Notes: generated by a model not told the origin, from the sequence alone. A DNA stretch of 64,000 bases from Arthrobacter sp. OVS8 (GCA_028370155.1 CP116670.1:930001-994000); one strand, 5' to 3'; positions 20,059 through 29,484 are shown, numbered from the stretch's first letter. Made by a program: numbers and translations.

Positions 20059-20744
20059 ATGACCCGATTGGCAGCCCTCCGCTTCGTGGCCCTCGGCTGG
20101 GCGGGATTCTTCGCCGCGGAAGCAGAGATTGCGGACGACTGGGGCTACTACTTCGGCGTCTTCGTGATTGTGCTGGCACAGTGCGCCGGCGTACCGCTTC
20201 CCGCCGTAGCCGTATTGCTTGGCGCCTACGCGTCGGCGCGCCACGGAGAGCTCAACCTTGCTGCCGTTATCGCCGTCGGCAGCCTGGGCGCAATGATCGG
20301 GAGCACCATTGGCTACGTCCTTGGGCGGGTGGGAGGCCGCCGTTGATGCTGCGGCTTGCACAGCGCTTCCGCGCCGATGAGAATCGCATAGTCCAACTGG
20401 AGTCGTTCTTCGATCGGCACGGAGGCACAGCCCTGTTCTTCGGCCGCTGGGTGATTGTCGTCCGGCTCTGGGGCGCCATTGCGGCGGGCGCTGCCAAAAT
20501 GCCGTGGCCCAAGTTCCTGCTGTGGACCATCACGGGGTCCATTGCCTGGGTCGCGAGCCTCAGCGTTCTCGCCTATCTGGCCGGGGCGCTGGCCCATGCC
20601 ATCGGTGACGCCCTCGACATCGGCGGCTGGGTACTCTTCCCCATTGTCGCGGTTGGCCTGGTGTTCGTCTGGCGCCGGCGCAAACGCCGGAAGCTTAGGT
20701 TGGCGGAAGGGTCAGGGGACGGAGTGCCAGACGCCGGGGCCTAA
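20059..20744 (+). CDS. DedA-family membrane protein
   Basis: Integral membrane protein of about 228 residues of the DedA/SNARE-associated (VTT) family, linked to envelope homeostasis and lipid-carrier flipping. Seen are the re-entrant segment CAGVPLPAVAVLLGAYAS, the GSTIGYVLGRVGGR motif, FFDRHGGTALFFGRW with the family arginine, and two C-terminal helices ending in an Arg/Lys-rich tail. A one-base repair near 20340 joins the halves. A frame starting at 20052 is rejected in favour of ATG 20059, which gives the hydrophobic N-terminus. It converges on the NSS symporter operon. Confidence 0.82.
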
Positions 20745-20897
20745 GCACTGGATTCGCCGGTCAAAGCTCCGGTGCGTGCTCCTCCGGCAGCGCGCCTCAT
20801 CCTCGGGGTGACGCTTGAGGTTGAGCAACGCAAGCGCCAGGCCTCCCCACACTGTGAGGATGGCAATGATCATCATGGTGATGGCGATGGGTGTCAT
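20712..20897 (-). CDS. MetS-type small membrane subunit of NSS symporter
   Basis: Small protein with one hydrophobic helix (ITMMIIAILTVWGGLALALL) then NLKRHPEDE, matching the methionine/alanine importer small-subunit pattern. The ATG at 20897 overlaps the TGA of the symporter gene (ATGA), as is usual for this pair. As written it has 61 residues and its end overlaps dedA. A one-base repair after HPEDE would give a short acidic tail (GALPEEHAPEL) with a stop at 20761 and no overlap, which looks more natural. Confidence 0.75.
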   Translation of the reverse strand: MTPIAITMMIIAILTVWGGLALALLNLKRHPEDEARCRRSTHRSFDRRIQCLGPGVWHSVP

Positions 20898-22468
20898 CGT
20901 GCTGTCTCCTCCTCTTCTTCCTCGTCCACGATGGATTGATACTCCGGGTCGTGGTGGGCCTTGGATTTTCGGCTCCAGGGGATAAACGTCAATGCCAGCG
21001 CCAGGACCACGAGCCCGCCGGACATGCCCCAGCCGAACAGGCCCACAAACCACTCGGGATAGCCCTCATAGGTGGTGGAGATCTTGCTAATGAATTCGTT
21101 GGACACAAGGTAGATCAGCACAAGCGGCACCACGCCACCAACCAGCACCATCCACCCCCGGCGCATCTTGATCGTCGAAGTGCGGTTGAGGTGGGCCGAC
21201 AGCAGCGGAAGCTTACGCAGGAACCAGGCCAGCACCACCACGGTCACCAGCGCCCCGAGCGTGATGCCAAAGCTGTTGACGAAAGCATCGGACGTGTCCA
21301 GGAGGTATAGGCCCGTTGCCGTCGGGAAGAGTCCCAGCGACACGGCCGCGACAAGCCCGCTGACCATAATTGAAGCCTTGACCCGCCCCCATGCCAGCTT
21401 GTCCTGCACCGCCGCCACGATGACCTCCAGCACCGAGATGAGCGATGTCACCCCCGCGAAAACCAGGGATCCAAAGAACAGCACCCCCATGAGCGCCCCG
21501 AACGGCGCTTGGGAAACAATGGTGGGGAAGGCTACGAACGCCAGCCCGATGCCCTGTGTGACAACGTCGTTCACGCCGGCTCCTGCGGCCTGGGCCATGA
21601 ACCCCAGTGCGGCGAACACGCCGATGCCTGCCAGGATCTCGAATCCCGAATTGGAAAAGGCGACCACCACACCTGAACCGGTCAGGTCGGTCCTGCGCTT
21701 CAGGTAGGAGGAGTAGGTGACCATGATGCCGTATCCGACCGAGAGCGAGAAGAAGATATGTCCGTAGGCCGCAGCCCACACTGACGGATCGGCCAAAGCT
21801 GGCCAGTCGGGGGTGAAGAAGGCGTTGAGCCCTTCGGCTGCACCTGGTAGGAACAGCGATTGGATCACCAGCAGCAGGAACATCACCATCAGCAACGGGA
21901 GCAGGATCGAGTTGGCGCGTGAGATCCCCTTGCGGATTCCGGCCACCATGATGATGATGACAGCGATCCAGATCAGCAGCAGCGGGAAGAATACGGACGG
22001 CACGTAATTGAAGCCGACACCCGGCGCCTCGGAGACGTTGAGGAAAGTCCCGAAGAAGTAACCCTCGGCGTCGTCTCCCCACGCCTCGGTGAAGGAGAAG
22101 ATGGTGTACATCAGGGACCACGCGACAATCACTGCATAGTAGGCTGCGATGACGAAACAGACCAGCACCTGCCACCACCCCAGCGGTTCAGCCGCCCGGT
22201 GGAGCCGGCGATATGCCAGCGGGGCAGAGCCGCGGTATTTGTGCCCTACGGCATAGTCCAGGAAGAGCAGCGGGATGCCCGCCGTCAGCAACGCCACGAG
22301 GTACGGGATCAGGAAGGCGCCGCCGCCGTTGTCGTAGGCGATGTACGGAAAGCGCCAGATGTTGCCCAGCCCCACAGCTGACCCGATGGCCGAAAGGATG
22401 AACAGCCTGCGGGTGGAAAATGTCTCCCGCGTCGCCGGTGCGGCACGGGACGAGGACGGATCGCTCAT
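20894..22468 (-). CDS. Sodium-dependent amino acid transporter, NSS/SNF family
   Basis: Twelve-helix-type LeuT-fold symporter, 524 residues, intact. TM1 carries the sodium and substrate site SAIGSAVGLGNIWRFPY. TM6 carries FFSLSVGYGIMVTYSSY, and TM8 carries GSLVFAGVTSLISVLE. The acidic C-terminus (EEEEEE) overlaps the small-subunit gene. NSS proteins with a MetS-like partner are known as methionine and branched-chain or alanine importers (MetP type), so amino acid uptake driven by Na+ is likely. The gene is alone with its subunit, with dedA convergent. Confidence 0.92.
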   Translation of the reverse strand: MSDPSSSRAAPATRETFSTRRLFILSAIGSAVGLGNIWRFPYIAYDNGGGAFLIPYLVALLTAGIPLLFLDYAVGHKYRGSAPLAYRRLHRAAEPLGWWQVLVCFVIAAYYAVIVAWSLMYTIFSFTEAWGDDAEGYFFGTFLNVSEAPGVGFNYVPSVFFPLLLIWIAVIIIMVAGIRKGISRANSILLPLLMVMFLLLVIQSLFLPGAAEGLNAFFTPDWPALADPSVWAAAYGHIFFSLSVGYGIMVTYSSYLKRRTDLTGSGVVVAFSNSGFEILAGIGVFAALGFMAQAAGAGVNDVVTQGIGLAFVAFPTIVSQAPFGALMGVLFFGSLVFAGVTSLISVLEVIVAAVQDKLAWGRVKASIMVSGLVAAVSLGLFPTATGLYLLDTSDAFVNSFGITLGALVTVVVLAWFLRKLPLLSAHLNRTSTIKMRRGWMVLVGGVVPLVLIYLVSNEFISKISTTYEGYPEWFVGLFGWGMSGGLVVLALALTFIPWSRKSKAHHDPEYQSIVDEEEEEETAR

Positions 22469-22696
22469 CCCGTCACACCCTGCACGTCGGTTCGTAGGTT
22501 AGTGCTGCAGCGCTGGACACCGCGCTTTTCTGGCCGGTCCATGGTGGCTCGCTCTCGGATGAAGGTGGAAGTCCGATTCACTGGCTATTCCGAGACTTTA
22601 CTTATACGTTCCGTCTAATGGAAGCCCCGGCCGTTATGCCCGGCCTGTCTCCGGCGGTTGCCAGGCTCCGGCCATCAATATCCCCTTGAGGCGTGT

Positions 22697-23098
22697 TCAT
22701 CCACTTGCAGGTGTCACCTTGTCGTAGAGGCCTCTGAGCCCTGTGGCCAGCACTAGGAAGTAGACACCGATCATCGTGGGGCTTGAAGAATTCAGTGACG
22801 CGATGACCGCGTAGACCATTCCAATCACCCCAAGAACTGCAAGTGCCACAGGGTATGCCATGCCACTGCGCATGACGTATCGCGGCCGCGGCGTATCCGT
22901 TCTCAGCAACTGCCAAGCGGAATAGAGGCCAGCAATGGAGAACGCGGCTAAAACAGGGACGGCGAGAGCCGCCGTAGCGAACGTCGGGAACAAGAGGATG
23001 ATGACCAGCCCTGTCAGGCTAAGAACCGCAACGGCTGCCGCTAGGACCCACCGTGGTGCACGTTCCAATGCTGGCGGAGTATTTCGCTGCGTAGCCAT
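22697..23098 (-). CDS. Small four-helix membrane protein of unknown function
   Basis: 133 residues with four predicted helices: VLAAAVAVLSLTGLVIILLF, ALAVPVLAAFSIAGLYSAW, YPVALAVLGVIGMVYAVIA and GVYFLVLATGLRGLY. The ATG at 23098 has a GGGAGGA ribosome site 11 bases upstream. The family is not recognised. No enzymatic motif is seen. The neighbours (NSS symporter downstream on the same strand, divergent quinone oxidoreductase) give no clear clue. Confidence 0.6.
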   Translation of the reverse strand: MATQRNTPPALERAPRWVLAAAVAVLSLTGLVIILLFPTFATAALAVPVLAAFSIAGLYSAWQLLRTDTPRPRYVMRSGMAYPVALAVLGVIGMVYAVIASLNSSSPTMIGVYFLVLATGLRGLYDKVTPASG

Positions 23099-23145
23099 TT
23101 GCGCTCAGTCCTCCCATCAGTGTGAGACGTTCTCGGACCTCCTTT

Positions 23146-23236
23146 GCTGACCCGAACTCTATTGCCAAGTGCCCCTGGCGATACTCACCGTGCGGAATCG
23201 GATGCTGGCTGGGAACCTCCAGCCAGCATCGCTGAG
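23146..23236 (+). repeat. Intergenic 91-base repeat, copy 1, with strong hairpin
   Basis: This stretch resembles 31035-31125 at about 70 percent. Shared blocks are GACCCGAA, TTGCC(A/T)AGTG, CCGTGCGG, GGAACCTC(C/T)AGCCAG and GCTGAG. In this copy 23201-23212 and 23219-23230 form a perfect 12-base inverted repeat around a 6-base loop. There is no T-tract, so it is not a typical terminator. The role is unknown; a structured RNA or a small repeat family is possible. Confidence 0.5.
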
Positions 23237-23387
23237 TGCTTACGCGGACGCGAGCGTGAACACGTCACGTCTGCGTTTCACGACCCAGCGGTGCGCCACC
23301 CCATTGTCATCACGCGCAGTCACGGTCTGCTTGTCCTGAAGAACGTCCAGGCTATGCCACTCCCGGCGCACGCATCTAGCGATCTAC

Positions 23388-23417
23388 TTGACAACAATTC
23401 TGAGTTCACTCAGAATT
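23388..23417 (+). promoter_or_regulatory. Promoter with overlapping perfect palindromic operator (copy 1)
   Basis: TTGACA (23388-23393) and CAGAAT (23411-23416) lie 17 bases apart. A perfect palindrome with 10-base arms (AATTCTGAGT-TC-ACTCAGAATT, 23396-23417) fills the spacer and the -10 box. A related site lies ahead of the tetR gene at 25487. It is most likely the operator of that TetR protein, placed to block RNA polymerase. Confidence 0.75.
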
Positions 23418-23465
23418 GACTCGAATCATTTTTCTTGGCCGCACGTCACAGAGGAGCAGCAGGCC

Positions 23466-24463
23466 ATGAGGGCATTCGTCGTCGCCAAGTACAAGGAGCC
23501 GCTACGCGCAGCAGACGTCCCTGAGCCGACCGTCGGCGACCGGGACGTGCTGGTCCAGGTCCAGGCAGCTGGCCTCAACCAATTGGACGAAAAGATCCGC
23601 CTGGGTGAGTTCAAGCAGATCCTCCCGTACAAGCTCCAGCTGATCCTCGGTCACGATGTCGCCGGCACAGTCATCCGTGTCGGGGCCAAGGTGCGCGGAT
23701 TCAAGCCCGGTGACGCGGTCTACGCCCGCCCCGACAAAGACCGCATCGGCACGTTCGCCGAGCGCATCGCCATCACCGAGGCCGATCTGGCTCTGAAACC
23801 CGCATCAATCAGCATGGAGGAGGCCGGCTCGCTACCGCTGGTTGCACTGACGGCGTGGCAGGCCCTCGTTGAGCAAGGCAATGTACGGCCGGGGCAGAAA
23901 GTTCTCATTCACGCCGGGGCGGCGGGGTCGGATCGATCGCGATCCAACTCGCCAAACACCTCGGCGCCACCGTCGCCACCACCGCAAGTGCCGCCAATGC
24001 CGACTTCGTGCGCGACCTCGGCGCGGACACGGTGATCGACTACCGCACCCAGGACTTTGAGCAGCTCCTCACCGGGTACGATCTGGTGCTCGACAGCCTC
24101 GGCGGGGAGAACCTCGTAAAGTCGCTGCGCATCCTGAAGCCCGGCGGGAAGGCGATTGGAATCGCCGGACCGCCGGACCCGGCGTTCGCGCGTAAAGCAG
24201 GTCTGAACCCTGTGCTGCGCCTGCCCATCGCGGGGCTAAGCAGCCGGATCCGGCAGCAGGCGAAGAAGCTCGGCGTCAGCTACGAGTTCCTCTTCATGCG
24301 CGCCAGCGGCGACCAGTTGCGCCAGATCGCCGCCCTGGTTGACGACGGCGTGCTGCGCCCGGTCGTGGGGAAGGTCTTCGACTTCGCCCAGACCCCACAG
24401 GCACTCGAGTCGCTGGCGAAGGGCGGCCTCCGCGGCAAAGCGGTGGTCACGCTTCCCGCCTGA
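23466..24463 (+). CDS. NADPH:quinone oxidoreductase-like zinc-independent alcohol dehydrogenase (MDR)
   Basis: Medium-chain dehydrogenase of about 332 residues, quinone-reductase type, acting in the cytosol on quinones or enones with NADPH. The N-terminal GroES-like domain (LGHDVAGTVIRVG, FKPGDAVYAR) lacks structural zinc cysteines. The nucleotide motif GAAGGVGSIAIQLAK appears after a one-base repair in a G run near 23928. The ATG 23466 has a GAGGAG ribosome site. It is the first gene of an operon with an alpha/beta hydrolase and tetR, under a palindrome-controlled promoter, which suggests induction by an electrophile or ketone. Confidence 0.86.
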
Positions 24464-24511
24464 GCCGCCGGCAGACATTCACCTCACAGACCACTCAGGA
24501 GGACTCCCAAT

Positions 24512-25377
24512 ATGAGCCGCTTAGACACCCCGAATGGCTCTGTCGTCATCTCGTACGCGAAGGCCGCCACTCGCACCATCACCGCCGGTGGCGCCACCTA
24601 CGCCTACCGTGAGCTGGGGCCCAGTGCCGGCATCCCCGTCGTCTTCTTCGTGCACCTAGCCGCGACCCTGGACAACTGGGACCCCCGCATCATCGAGCCC
24701 ATCGCGAAGAACCGCCGCGTCATCACCTTCGACCAGCGCGGCGTCGGCGCCTCCACCGGGCAGGTTCCCGACAGCATCGAGGCGATGGCCGACGACGCCT
24801 ATACCTTCATCAAGGCCCTCGGGTTCGACACAATCGACATCTTCTCCTTCTCAATGGGCGGCATGATCGCCCAGGACCTGCTCCTCAAACATCCCGACCT
24901 CGTCCGCAAGGTGGTGCTGGCCGGTACCGGGCCACGGGGCGGCAAGGACATGGACAAGGTCGTCCGCACCACCTACTGGGACATTCTCCGCGCGACCCTA
25001 TCGCGCGCGGACCCGAAGGAGTTCCTGTTCTTTAACCGCAACACGACCGGCAAGCCCGCCGCGAAGGCGTTCATCAAGCGCCTGCAGGAGCGCGCAATCG
25101 ACCGCGACAAGCCGATCAGCACCAAAGCCTTCCAGACGCAGCTGAAGGCGATCCAGAAATTCGGCCGCTCCGCGCCGTCGGACCTGTCGAAGCTCACTCA
25201 CCCCACTCTCATCGCCAACGGCGACAACGACCGCATGGTGCCGTCGATCCTGTCCGAGGACCTGCACCGGCGCATCAAGGGATCCAAGCTGATCATCTAC
25301 CCCGACTCGGGCCACGGCGGCATCTTCCAGTTCCACGACCGGTTCTCCCCGTCGCCGTCGAATTCCTCGCCCGCTGA
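24512..25377 (+). CDS. Alpha/beta-fold hydrolase
   Basis: Serine hydrolase of about 288 residues. The nucleophile elbow reads FSFSMGG (the first small residue of GxSxG is Ser here), the acid is in NGDNDRMVP and the histidine in DSGHGG. The strand-helix start VVFFVHLAATLDNWDP has LAA where HGxxG is usual for the oxyanion loop. A one-base repair near 25352 gives the natural end (PVAVEFLAR) and a TGA at 25375; as written the frame runs on to 25531 into tetR. It lies 48 bases after the oxidoreductase in the same operon. The substrate is unknown; esterase or haloperoxidase-like hydrolase are both possible. Confidence 0.82.
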
Positions 25378-25486
25378 CCCACACCCTGGATGGTGCCGCC
25401 ACAGCCACCTCGGCGAACGGCTGCAGCCGCCAACGGCATGGGAGAATTGGCGAACAGTTCTACCCGATGCAGTGATGACTACACTC

Positions 25487-25508
25487 GCATCTGAGTACAG
25501 TCAGAATA
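25487..25508 (+). promoter_or_regulatory. Second, imperfect operator upstream of tetR
   Basis: The site matches the palindrome at 23396-23417 in 16 of 22 positions, with the shared core CTGAGTNCANTCAGAAT. It ends 19 bases before the tetR start. Two related sites, one at the operon head and one at the regulator, fit negative autoregulation. Confidence 0.65.
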
Positions 25509-25527
25509 TCTTTCCGGAGGTTCCATC

Positions 25528-26130
25528 ATGACTCTCGCCTCCCAGCCGGTCGGACGGCGTGAGCGGAACAAACAACAAAAGCTGGATCGCATCACCGCGG
25601 CAGCCAGCGAGCTGTTCGCCGAGCACGGCATCGAGGATGTCACAACCCAGCAGATCGCCGACAAGGCGGACATCGGCACCGGGACCCTGTTTCTCTACGC
25701 CAAGTCCAAAGGTGAACTCCTTCTGCTCGTGCAGAACGCACACTACGCCGAAGCACTCCAGCGTGGCCGGGCGGATGCCGAGACTATCCCTGATGTCCTC
25801 GATGCGGTGATGGCCATCGTCCGGCCGATCGTGGAATGCAACCGCATCCAGGTCGACAATGGACGCACTTACCTGCGGGAGATGGTCTTCGGCGACCCAA
25901 CGGAGCCCCGACACAGCGAAGCTCTCTCCATCGTCGAGCAGACCGAGGAGGCCATCGCTACCGTCCTGGGCAGGCACGAGCTGGTCAGCGCTGGTGATGC
26001 CGCAACGACGGCACACGTTGTCTCCGCCGTCATGTTCCTCAGCATGGCGGCGAGCGTGAACGCCGCTTTGAGCATTGACGAGATCGTCCGGGACATCCGG
26101 GCCCAGGTCGGCGTGCTGCTTTCTCGCTGA
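25528..26130 (+). CDS. TetR/AcrR-family transcriptional repressor
   Basis: 200 residues, intact. An N-terminal DNA-binding domain (RITAAASELFAEHG, then the helix-turn-helix TTQQIADKADIGTGTLFLYA, about residues 25-60) is followed by an all-helical ligand domain. The ATG 25528 has a GGAGG ribosome site. It is the third gene behind the quinone oxidoreductase and alpha/beta hydrolase. Two palindromic sites at 23396 and 25487 are its probable operators. The inducer is unknown; by analogy with similar units it may be a reactive carbonyl or quinone handled by the two enzymes. Confidence 0.9.
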   Translation: MTLASQPVGRRERNKQQKLDRITAAASELFAEHGIEDVTTQQIADKADIGTGTLFLYAKSKGELLLLVQNAHYAEALQRGRADAETIPDVLDAVMAIVRPIVECNRIQVDNGRTYLREMVFGDPTEPRHSEALSIVEQTEEAIATVLGRHELVSAGDAATTAHVVSAVMFLSMAASVNAALSIDEIVRDIRAQVGVLLSR

Positions 26131-26157
26131 CGCCATCAAGTGCCCGCACGGACGTGA

Positions 26158-27006
26158 TCAGGAGTGGTGCACCTCTTCCGGGTCCTCGGGTGAGTCGTCG
26201 CGCCGTTCCTTCACGAGCTTGCTGGCACTCACCAGCCGTAGCGCGGTCACCAGCAGGATCCCGCCTAGCATGTTAAAGAGCACTACATAGGAAAACCAGC
26301 TGAGCCATTCAAGGTAGCTGATGTCGGCACCCGAGTGGATGGCACCGAAGATCAGCAGCGAGTCCAGGACCGAGTGGAAGAGCTGCAGCCCGTAGAGCAG
26401 GAAAGCGCCCACGACGGCGGCCGCGATCTTGCCGGTGACGCTGTCGGTCCCGTGCTGCATCCGGGTCATCAACGTGATGGTGCTCCCTGCCAACACGGCA
26501 AGACACACGGTTTGCCAGTTAAACCCCGCATCGAGATAGTGGGCGGCTTCCTTCGTGATGATCTCGCTCCACTGCGGGAACGCCGTCATGATCAAGGCCA
26601 TGAACAGCCACCCGCCCACCAGGTTGGCTACGAGAGTGCCGCCCCAGAGCTTCCCGAGCTGGGCATAGCTTGCCTCCCGCGCGACGACGGCAGCAATGGG
26701 CACCAGGAACCCTTCCGTGAATAGTTCGCTCTTGGCCAGCAGGAGGGCGATGAGCCCTGCACTGAAAGCAAGCCCAGCGAGAAGGTGGTTCCCGGTCTCA
26801 TAAAGGACACCAAGGTAGGCCATGATGCCAACGCCTATTTCAAACCCGCCGAACAATCCGGTGATGAGCACGTCCCGGAAGGAGCGGTTCAGCCGCTGCG
26901 CGCCTTCCTCAACGGTGCGGTCGAAGGATTCCTCCACCTCCTCCTCAACCGGGCCTGGATTGTCGCCCAATTCCCGCCGCCGTGCATCGCCGTCGGTATC
27001 GCTCAT
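26158..27006 (-). CDS. Formate/nitrite transporter (FNT) family channel
   Basis: Membrane channel of 282 residues with six helices and a long acidic N-terminal extension (about 45 residues). Seen are the FNT helix starts ITGLFGGFEIGVG, LLAKSELFTEGFLVP and WGGTLVANLVGG, where the N of VANLVGG is a typical FNT position. FNT proteins move small monovalent anions such as formate, nitrite or acetate. The E-rich N-terminal extension resembles YfdC-type members rather than FocA or NirC. It is convergent with tetR and preceded by another quinone reductase on the same strand. Confidence 0.84.
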   Translation of the reverse strand: MSDTDGDARRRELGDNPGPVEEEVEESFDRTVEEGAQRLNRSFRDVLITGLFGGFEIGVGIMAYLGVLYETGNHLLAGLAFSAGLIALLLAKSELFTEGFLVPIAAVVAREASYAQLGKLWGGTLVANLVGGWLFMALIMTAFPQWSEIITKEAAHYLDAGFNWQTVCLAVLAGSTITLMTRMQHGTDSVTGKIAAAVVGAFLLYGLQLFHSVLDSLLIFGAIHSGADISYLEWLSWFSYVVLFNMLGGILLVTALRLVSASKLVKERRDDSPEDPEEVHHS

Positions 27007-27085
27007 TCGTGTCGCCTATCCGCCTGAAAATGTTTAGCCACTCTACCGTGACGCTGGACGGCTCACTCGTCGGCGCGGCACACCA

Positions 27086-28117
27086 CTAGCGCGCTGACAC
27101 ATCGATCAGCACCTTGCCGATGATGCTCTCTTCCACCGCCGCGTGGGCCGCAGCCGTGTTAGCCAGGTCAAAGCGATGCAGCGGCAGGCCTGCGGCTTCT
27201 CCGACCGGAAGGGCACCGTCGGCGAGGGCCGCGTTGATGTCCTCGGCGGCGGCGTGAACCGCGGCCATGCCAACGGTGTAGAGCAACACGAACTGGTAGC
27301 GGACGTTGAGGCTGAAGTGCCTGCGCACGTCCAGGGTCACCTGATCACCGCCGTTGTTGGCGTAGACCGCGATGGAGCCGCGGTTGCGGATTACTGCCAG
27401 GTCGAGTTCCGCGTTCTGCGCGGGGGCCACCTCCACGATCTGGTCGACGCCCTCGGGAGCGATCCGACGGATCTCGGCGGCCGCGTGGCCTTCCCGGTAG
27501 TTGATGACGTGATCGGCGCCGGCGGCCGTGACCAGCGCAGCCTTTGCCGGTCCACTCACGGTCGTGATCACAACCGCGCCGGCCCACTTGGCGAGCTGGA
27601 TCGCCGCATGGCCCACGGCGCCGGCCCCTCCAGCAACGAGAACTACCTTGCCGTCCAAGGCTCCAGGGCGCAGCCGCCGCGGGCCGTCTTCGGCGATGGT
27701 CAGGGCCCTGTGGGCGGTGATCGCGGGAACGCCCAGGCTTGCGCCGAGGTCGAACCCGGCATTCTCCGGCAGCGGAAAGACCCGTTCGGCCGGCAGGACG
27801 GCGAACTCCTGGGCCGTCCCGCCGTCGGCGCGCTGGTAGGCGGCCAAGGCCACCCAGACCCTGTCACCGACGTGGAGATGCTCGACGCCGGGTCCGACGG
27901 CGTCCACCATTCCGGCGCCGTCCTGGTTCGGCACGACTTCCGCGAAGGGCAAGGGCTCGCCCGGCCTGGCGCCGCGGCGGGACTTCCAGTCGGTGGGGTT
28001 CACCGCAGAGACGACGATCCGCACGCGCACCTCCCCGCGCCCCGGGTCGCGGATCTCGCGGTCGACGAGCTCGAGAACAGACGGATCACCCGTGGCACGG
28101 TACGCGATTGCTTTCAT
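27086..28117 (-). CDS. NADPH:quinone reductase, MDR superfamily
   Basis: 343 residues, intact, zinc-independent medium-chain dehydrogenase. The N-terminus MKAIAYRATGDPSVLEL is typical of quinone reductases. VDAVGPGVEHLHVGDRVWV lies in the GroES domain, and VAGGAGAVGHAAIQLAKWAG is the NADPH-binding motif. It probably reduces quinones or alpha,beta-unsaturated carbonyls. This is the second such enzyme within 4 kb, but it is on the other strand and lacks the palindromic operator seen at 23396. It lies 79 bases upstream of the FNT gene on the minus strand. Confidence 0.9.
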   Translation of the reverse strand: MKAIAYRATGDPSVLELVDREIRDPGRGEVRVRIVVSAVNPTDWKSRRGARPGEPLPFAEVVPNQDGAGMVDAVGPGVEHLHVGDRVWVALAAYQRADGGTAQEFAVLPAERVFPLPENAGFDLGASLGVPAITAHRALTIAEDGPRRLRPGALDGKVVLVAGGAGAVGHAAIQLAKWAGAVVITTVSGPAKAALVTAAGADHVINYREGHAAAEIRRIAPEGVDQIVEVAPAQNAELDLAVIRNRGSIAVYANNGGDQVTLDVRRHFSLNVRYQFVLLYTVGMAAVHAAAEDINAALADGALPVGEAAGLPLHRFDLANTAAAHAAVEESIIGKVLIDVSAR

Positions 28118-28180
28118 ACTCAGACCTAACGCCGGCCGCGACCGAAAATTCCCGCCGAGCCGCGATAAACTGGACCGATC

Positions 28181-29027
28181 ATGGTCGGTGCCCTGCTCCG
28201 TATTTTGGCCTGGTTCGTCATCCTAGCGACCCTCCTCTCGGCCTGCGCGCCAACGACCAGACTCGATGAGGCCACCGCCGATCCACCGATCCAGACCTCC
28301 TCGGCCCCGCCGGGCGCACGCGATGACGTCCCAGCTCCGCACCCGCCCCTGTCCCCCACCCCGACGCCGGTTCCCACGCCGCCCCCTGCGCCCCAGGCGT
28401 TCGCCCTCAACCTCTACCAGGAGGGGACTTCGTGCCGCAGTACACCTTTGAATGGTGTGTGGCGGCGAGCATCCAGATGATGCACAACCTCATCGACGAC
28501 ACCGGGGCCGTCCCGTGGACCGATCGCGTCCAGCAGGGAGAACTCTGGGAGATGGCCCGCGCCCGGTCATTCAACTCATTCAACGGAGCCAACCCCTTGG
28601 GTTGGGCGGAGGTGCTGAACGACGTCGGAATGGGGCCGTACGCCGTCGTGAGCGTCGCCGACTATGAGGAAGCGCTGCAGACCGCGGCGCGCGCCATTGC
28701 TGATACGGATCGGCCGGTCGGGCTGGTCATGTGGCACGGCCGTCACGTCTGGGTGATGAGCGGCTTCGAATCACTCGGCGATCCCGACCAGTTCCCGGAG
28801 TTCCCGGTCACCGGCATCCGTGTCCAGGATCCGCTCTACCCGTACGGCGACGACCGGTGGGGTCCGTCCCCGCGCCTAACGCCCTGCTCACCCCTGAACA
28901 GTTGGCGGCGCAGTTCGTCGTCCGCGAGCCGCGACGCTGGAGCAGCGATATGCCCACCGGCTACATGCTGGTGCTGCCGATCGCCAAGGCCCGATCAGCC
29001 CCTGATCTGAAGGTTCCAAGGACCTAG
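28181..29027 (+). CDS. Lipoprotein with papain/C39-like cysteine peptidase fold
   Basis: Predicted membrane-anchored lipoprotein of about 282 residues. A signal with the lipobox LLSAC is followed by a Pro/Thr-rich linker (residues ~30-75). The globular domain then has Cys in FEWCVAASIQMM, His in WHGRHVWVMSGFES and Asp in VQDPLYP, an order and spacing as in C39-like peptidases. Frameshifts near 28425 and 28875 are each repaired by one G. The family is inferred from the catalytic pattern; whether it is an active protease or a transglutaminase-like relative is not known. The neighbours are unrelated. Confidence 0.6.
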
Positions 29028-29097
29028 CGGCCCGCTTTTGGAGTTCGAAGGGCGCTGGATGTAGACGGTCGTAGACCTAACACCTTAGGAGGTCACC

Positions 29098-29484
29098 ATG
29101 ACGGTCACTTTTAACCACACCATCGTCTACGCAACGGACAAGCGCCATTCGGCGGAGTTCCTGGCCAATGTGCTCGGACTGCCGAAACCCCAAGCCATGT
29201 GGTCCTTCATGACCGTGCCCCTCGAGCACGGAGTGGCCTTCGATTTCGCCACGGCGGACGGGCCCATCTCCCCGCAGCACTACGCCTTCCTGGTCAGCGA
29301 GGAGGACTTTGACGGAATCTTCGCAAGGATTCGGGCCCAGGGCATCCCCTACTGGGCAGACCCGGGACGGTCCCGCCCGCAGCAAATCAACCACAACGAC
29401 GGCGGACGTGGCGTCTACTTCGCGGATCCTGACGGGCATTTCCTCGAAGCGATCACGCGTCCGTACGGATCGGGCGCTGCATGA
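29098..29484 (+). CDS. VOC-superfamily (glyoxalase/dioxygenase-like) protein
   Basis: 128 residues, intact, a single glyoxalase-fold domain made of two beta-alpha-beta-beta-beta modules (FNHTIVYATD..FLANVLGL, YAFLVSEEDFDGIFARI, GRGVYFADPDGHFLEAIT). Possible metal ligands are the H in the first strand and the E of FLEAIT. The C-terminal YFADPDGHFLE is the classic signature of the superfamily. A good ribosome site (AGGAGG) precedes the ATG. The substrate is unknown; members act as glyoxalases, antibiotic-binding proteins or dioxygenases. Confidence 0.85.
   Translation: MTVTFNHTIVYATDKRHSAEFLANVLGLPKPQAMWSFMTVPLEHGVAFDFATADGPISPQHYAFLVSEEDFDGIFARIRAQGIPYWADPGRSRPQQINHNDGGRGVYFADPDGHFLEAITRPYGSGAA

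Noticed and set aside
21213..22178. Second minus-strand frame inside the NSS symporter
   Set aside because: Arg/His/Gly-rich shadow of the real symporter frame, which has the TM1 sodium-site motif and normal length.
23201..23230. Rho-independent terminator at the 12-base hairpin
   Set aside because: The stem is strong but no T-tract follows on either strand, so it is reported as a hairpin repeat instead.
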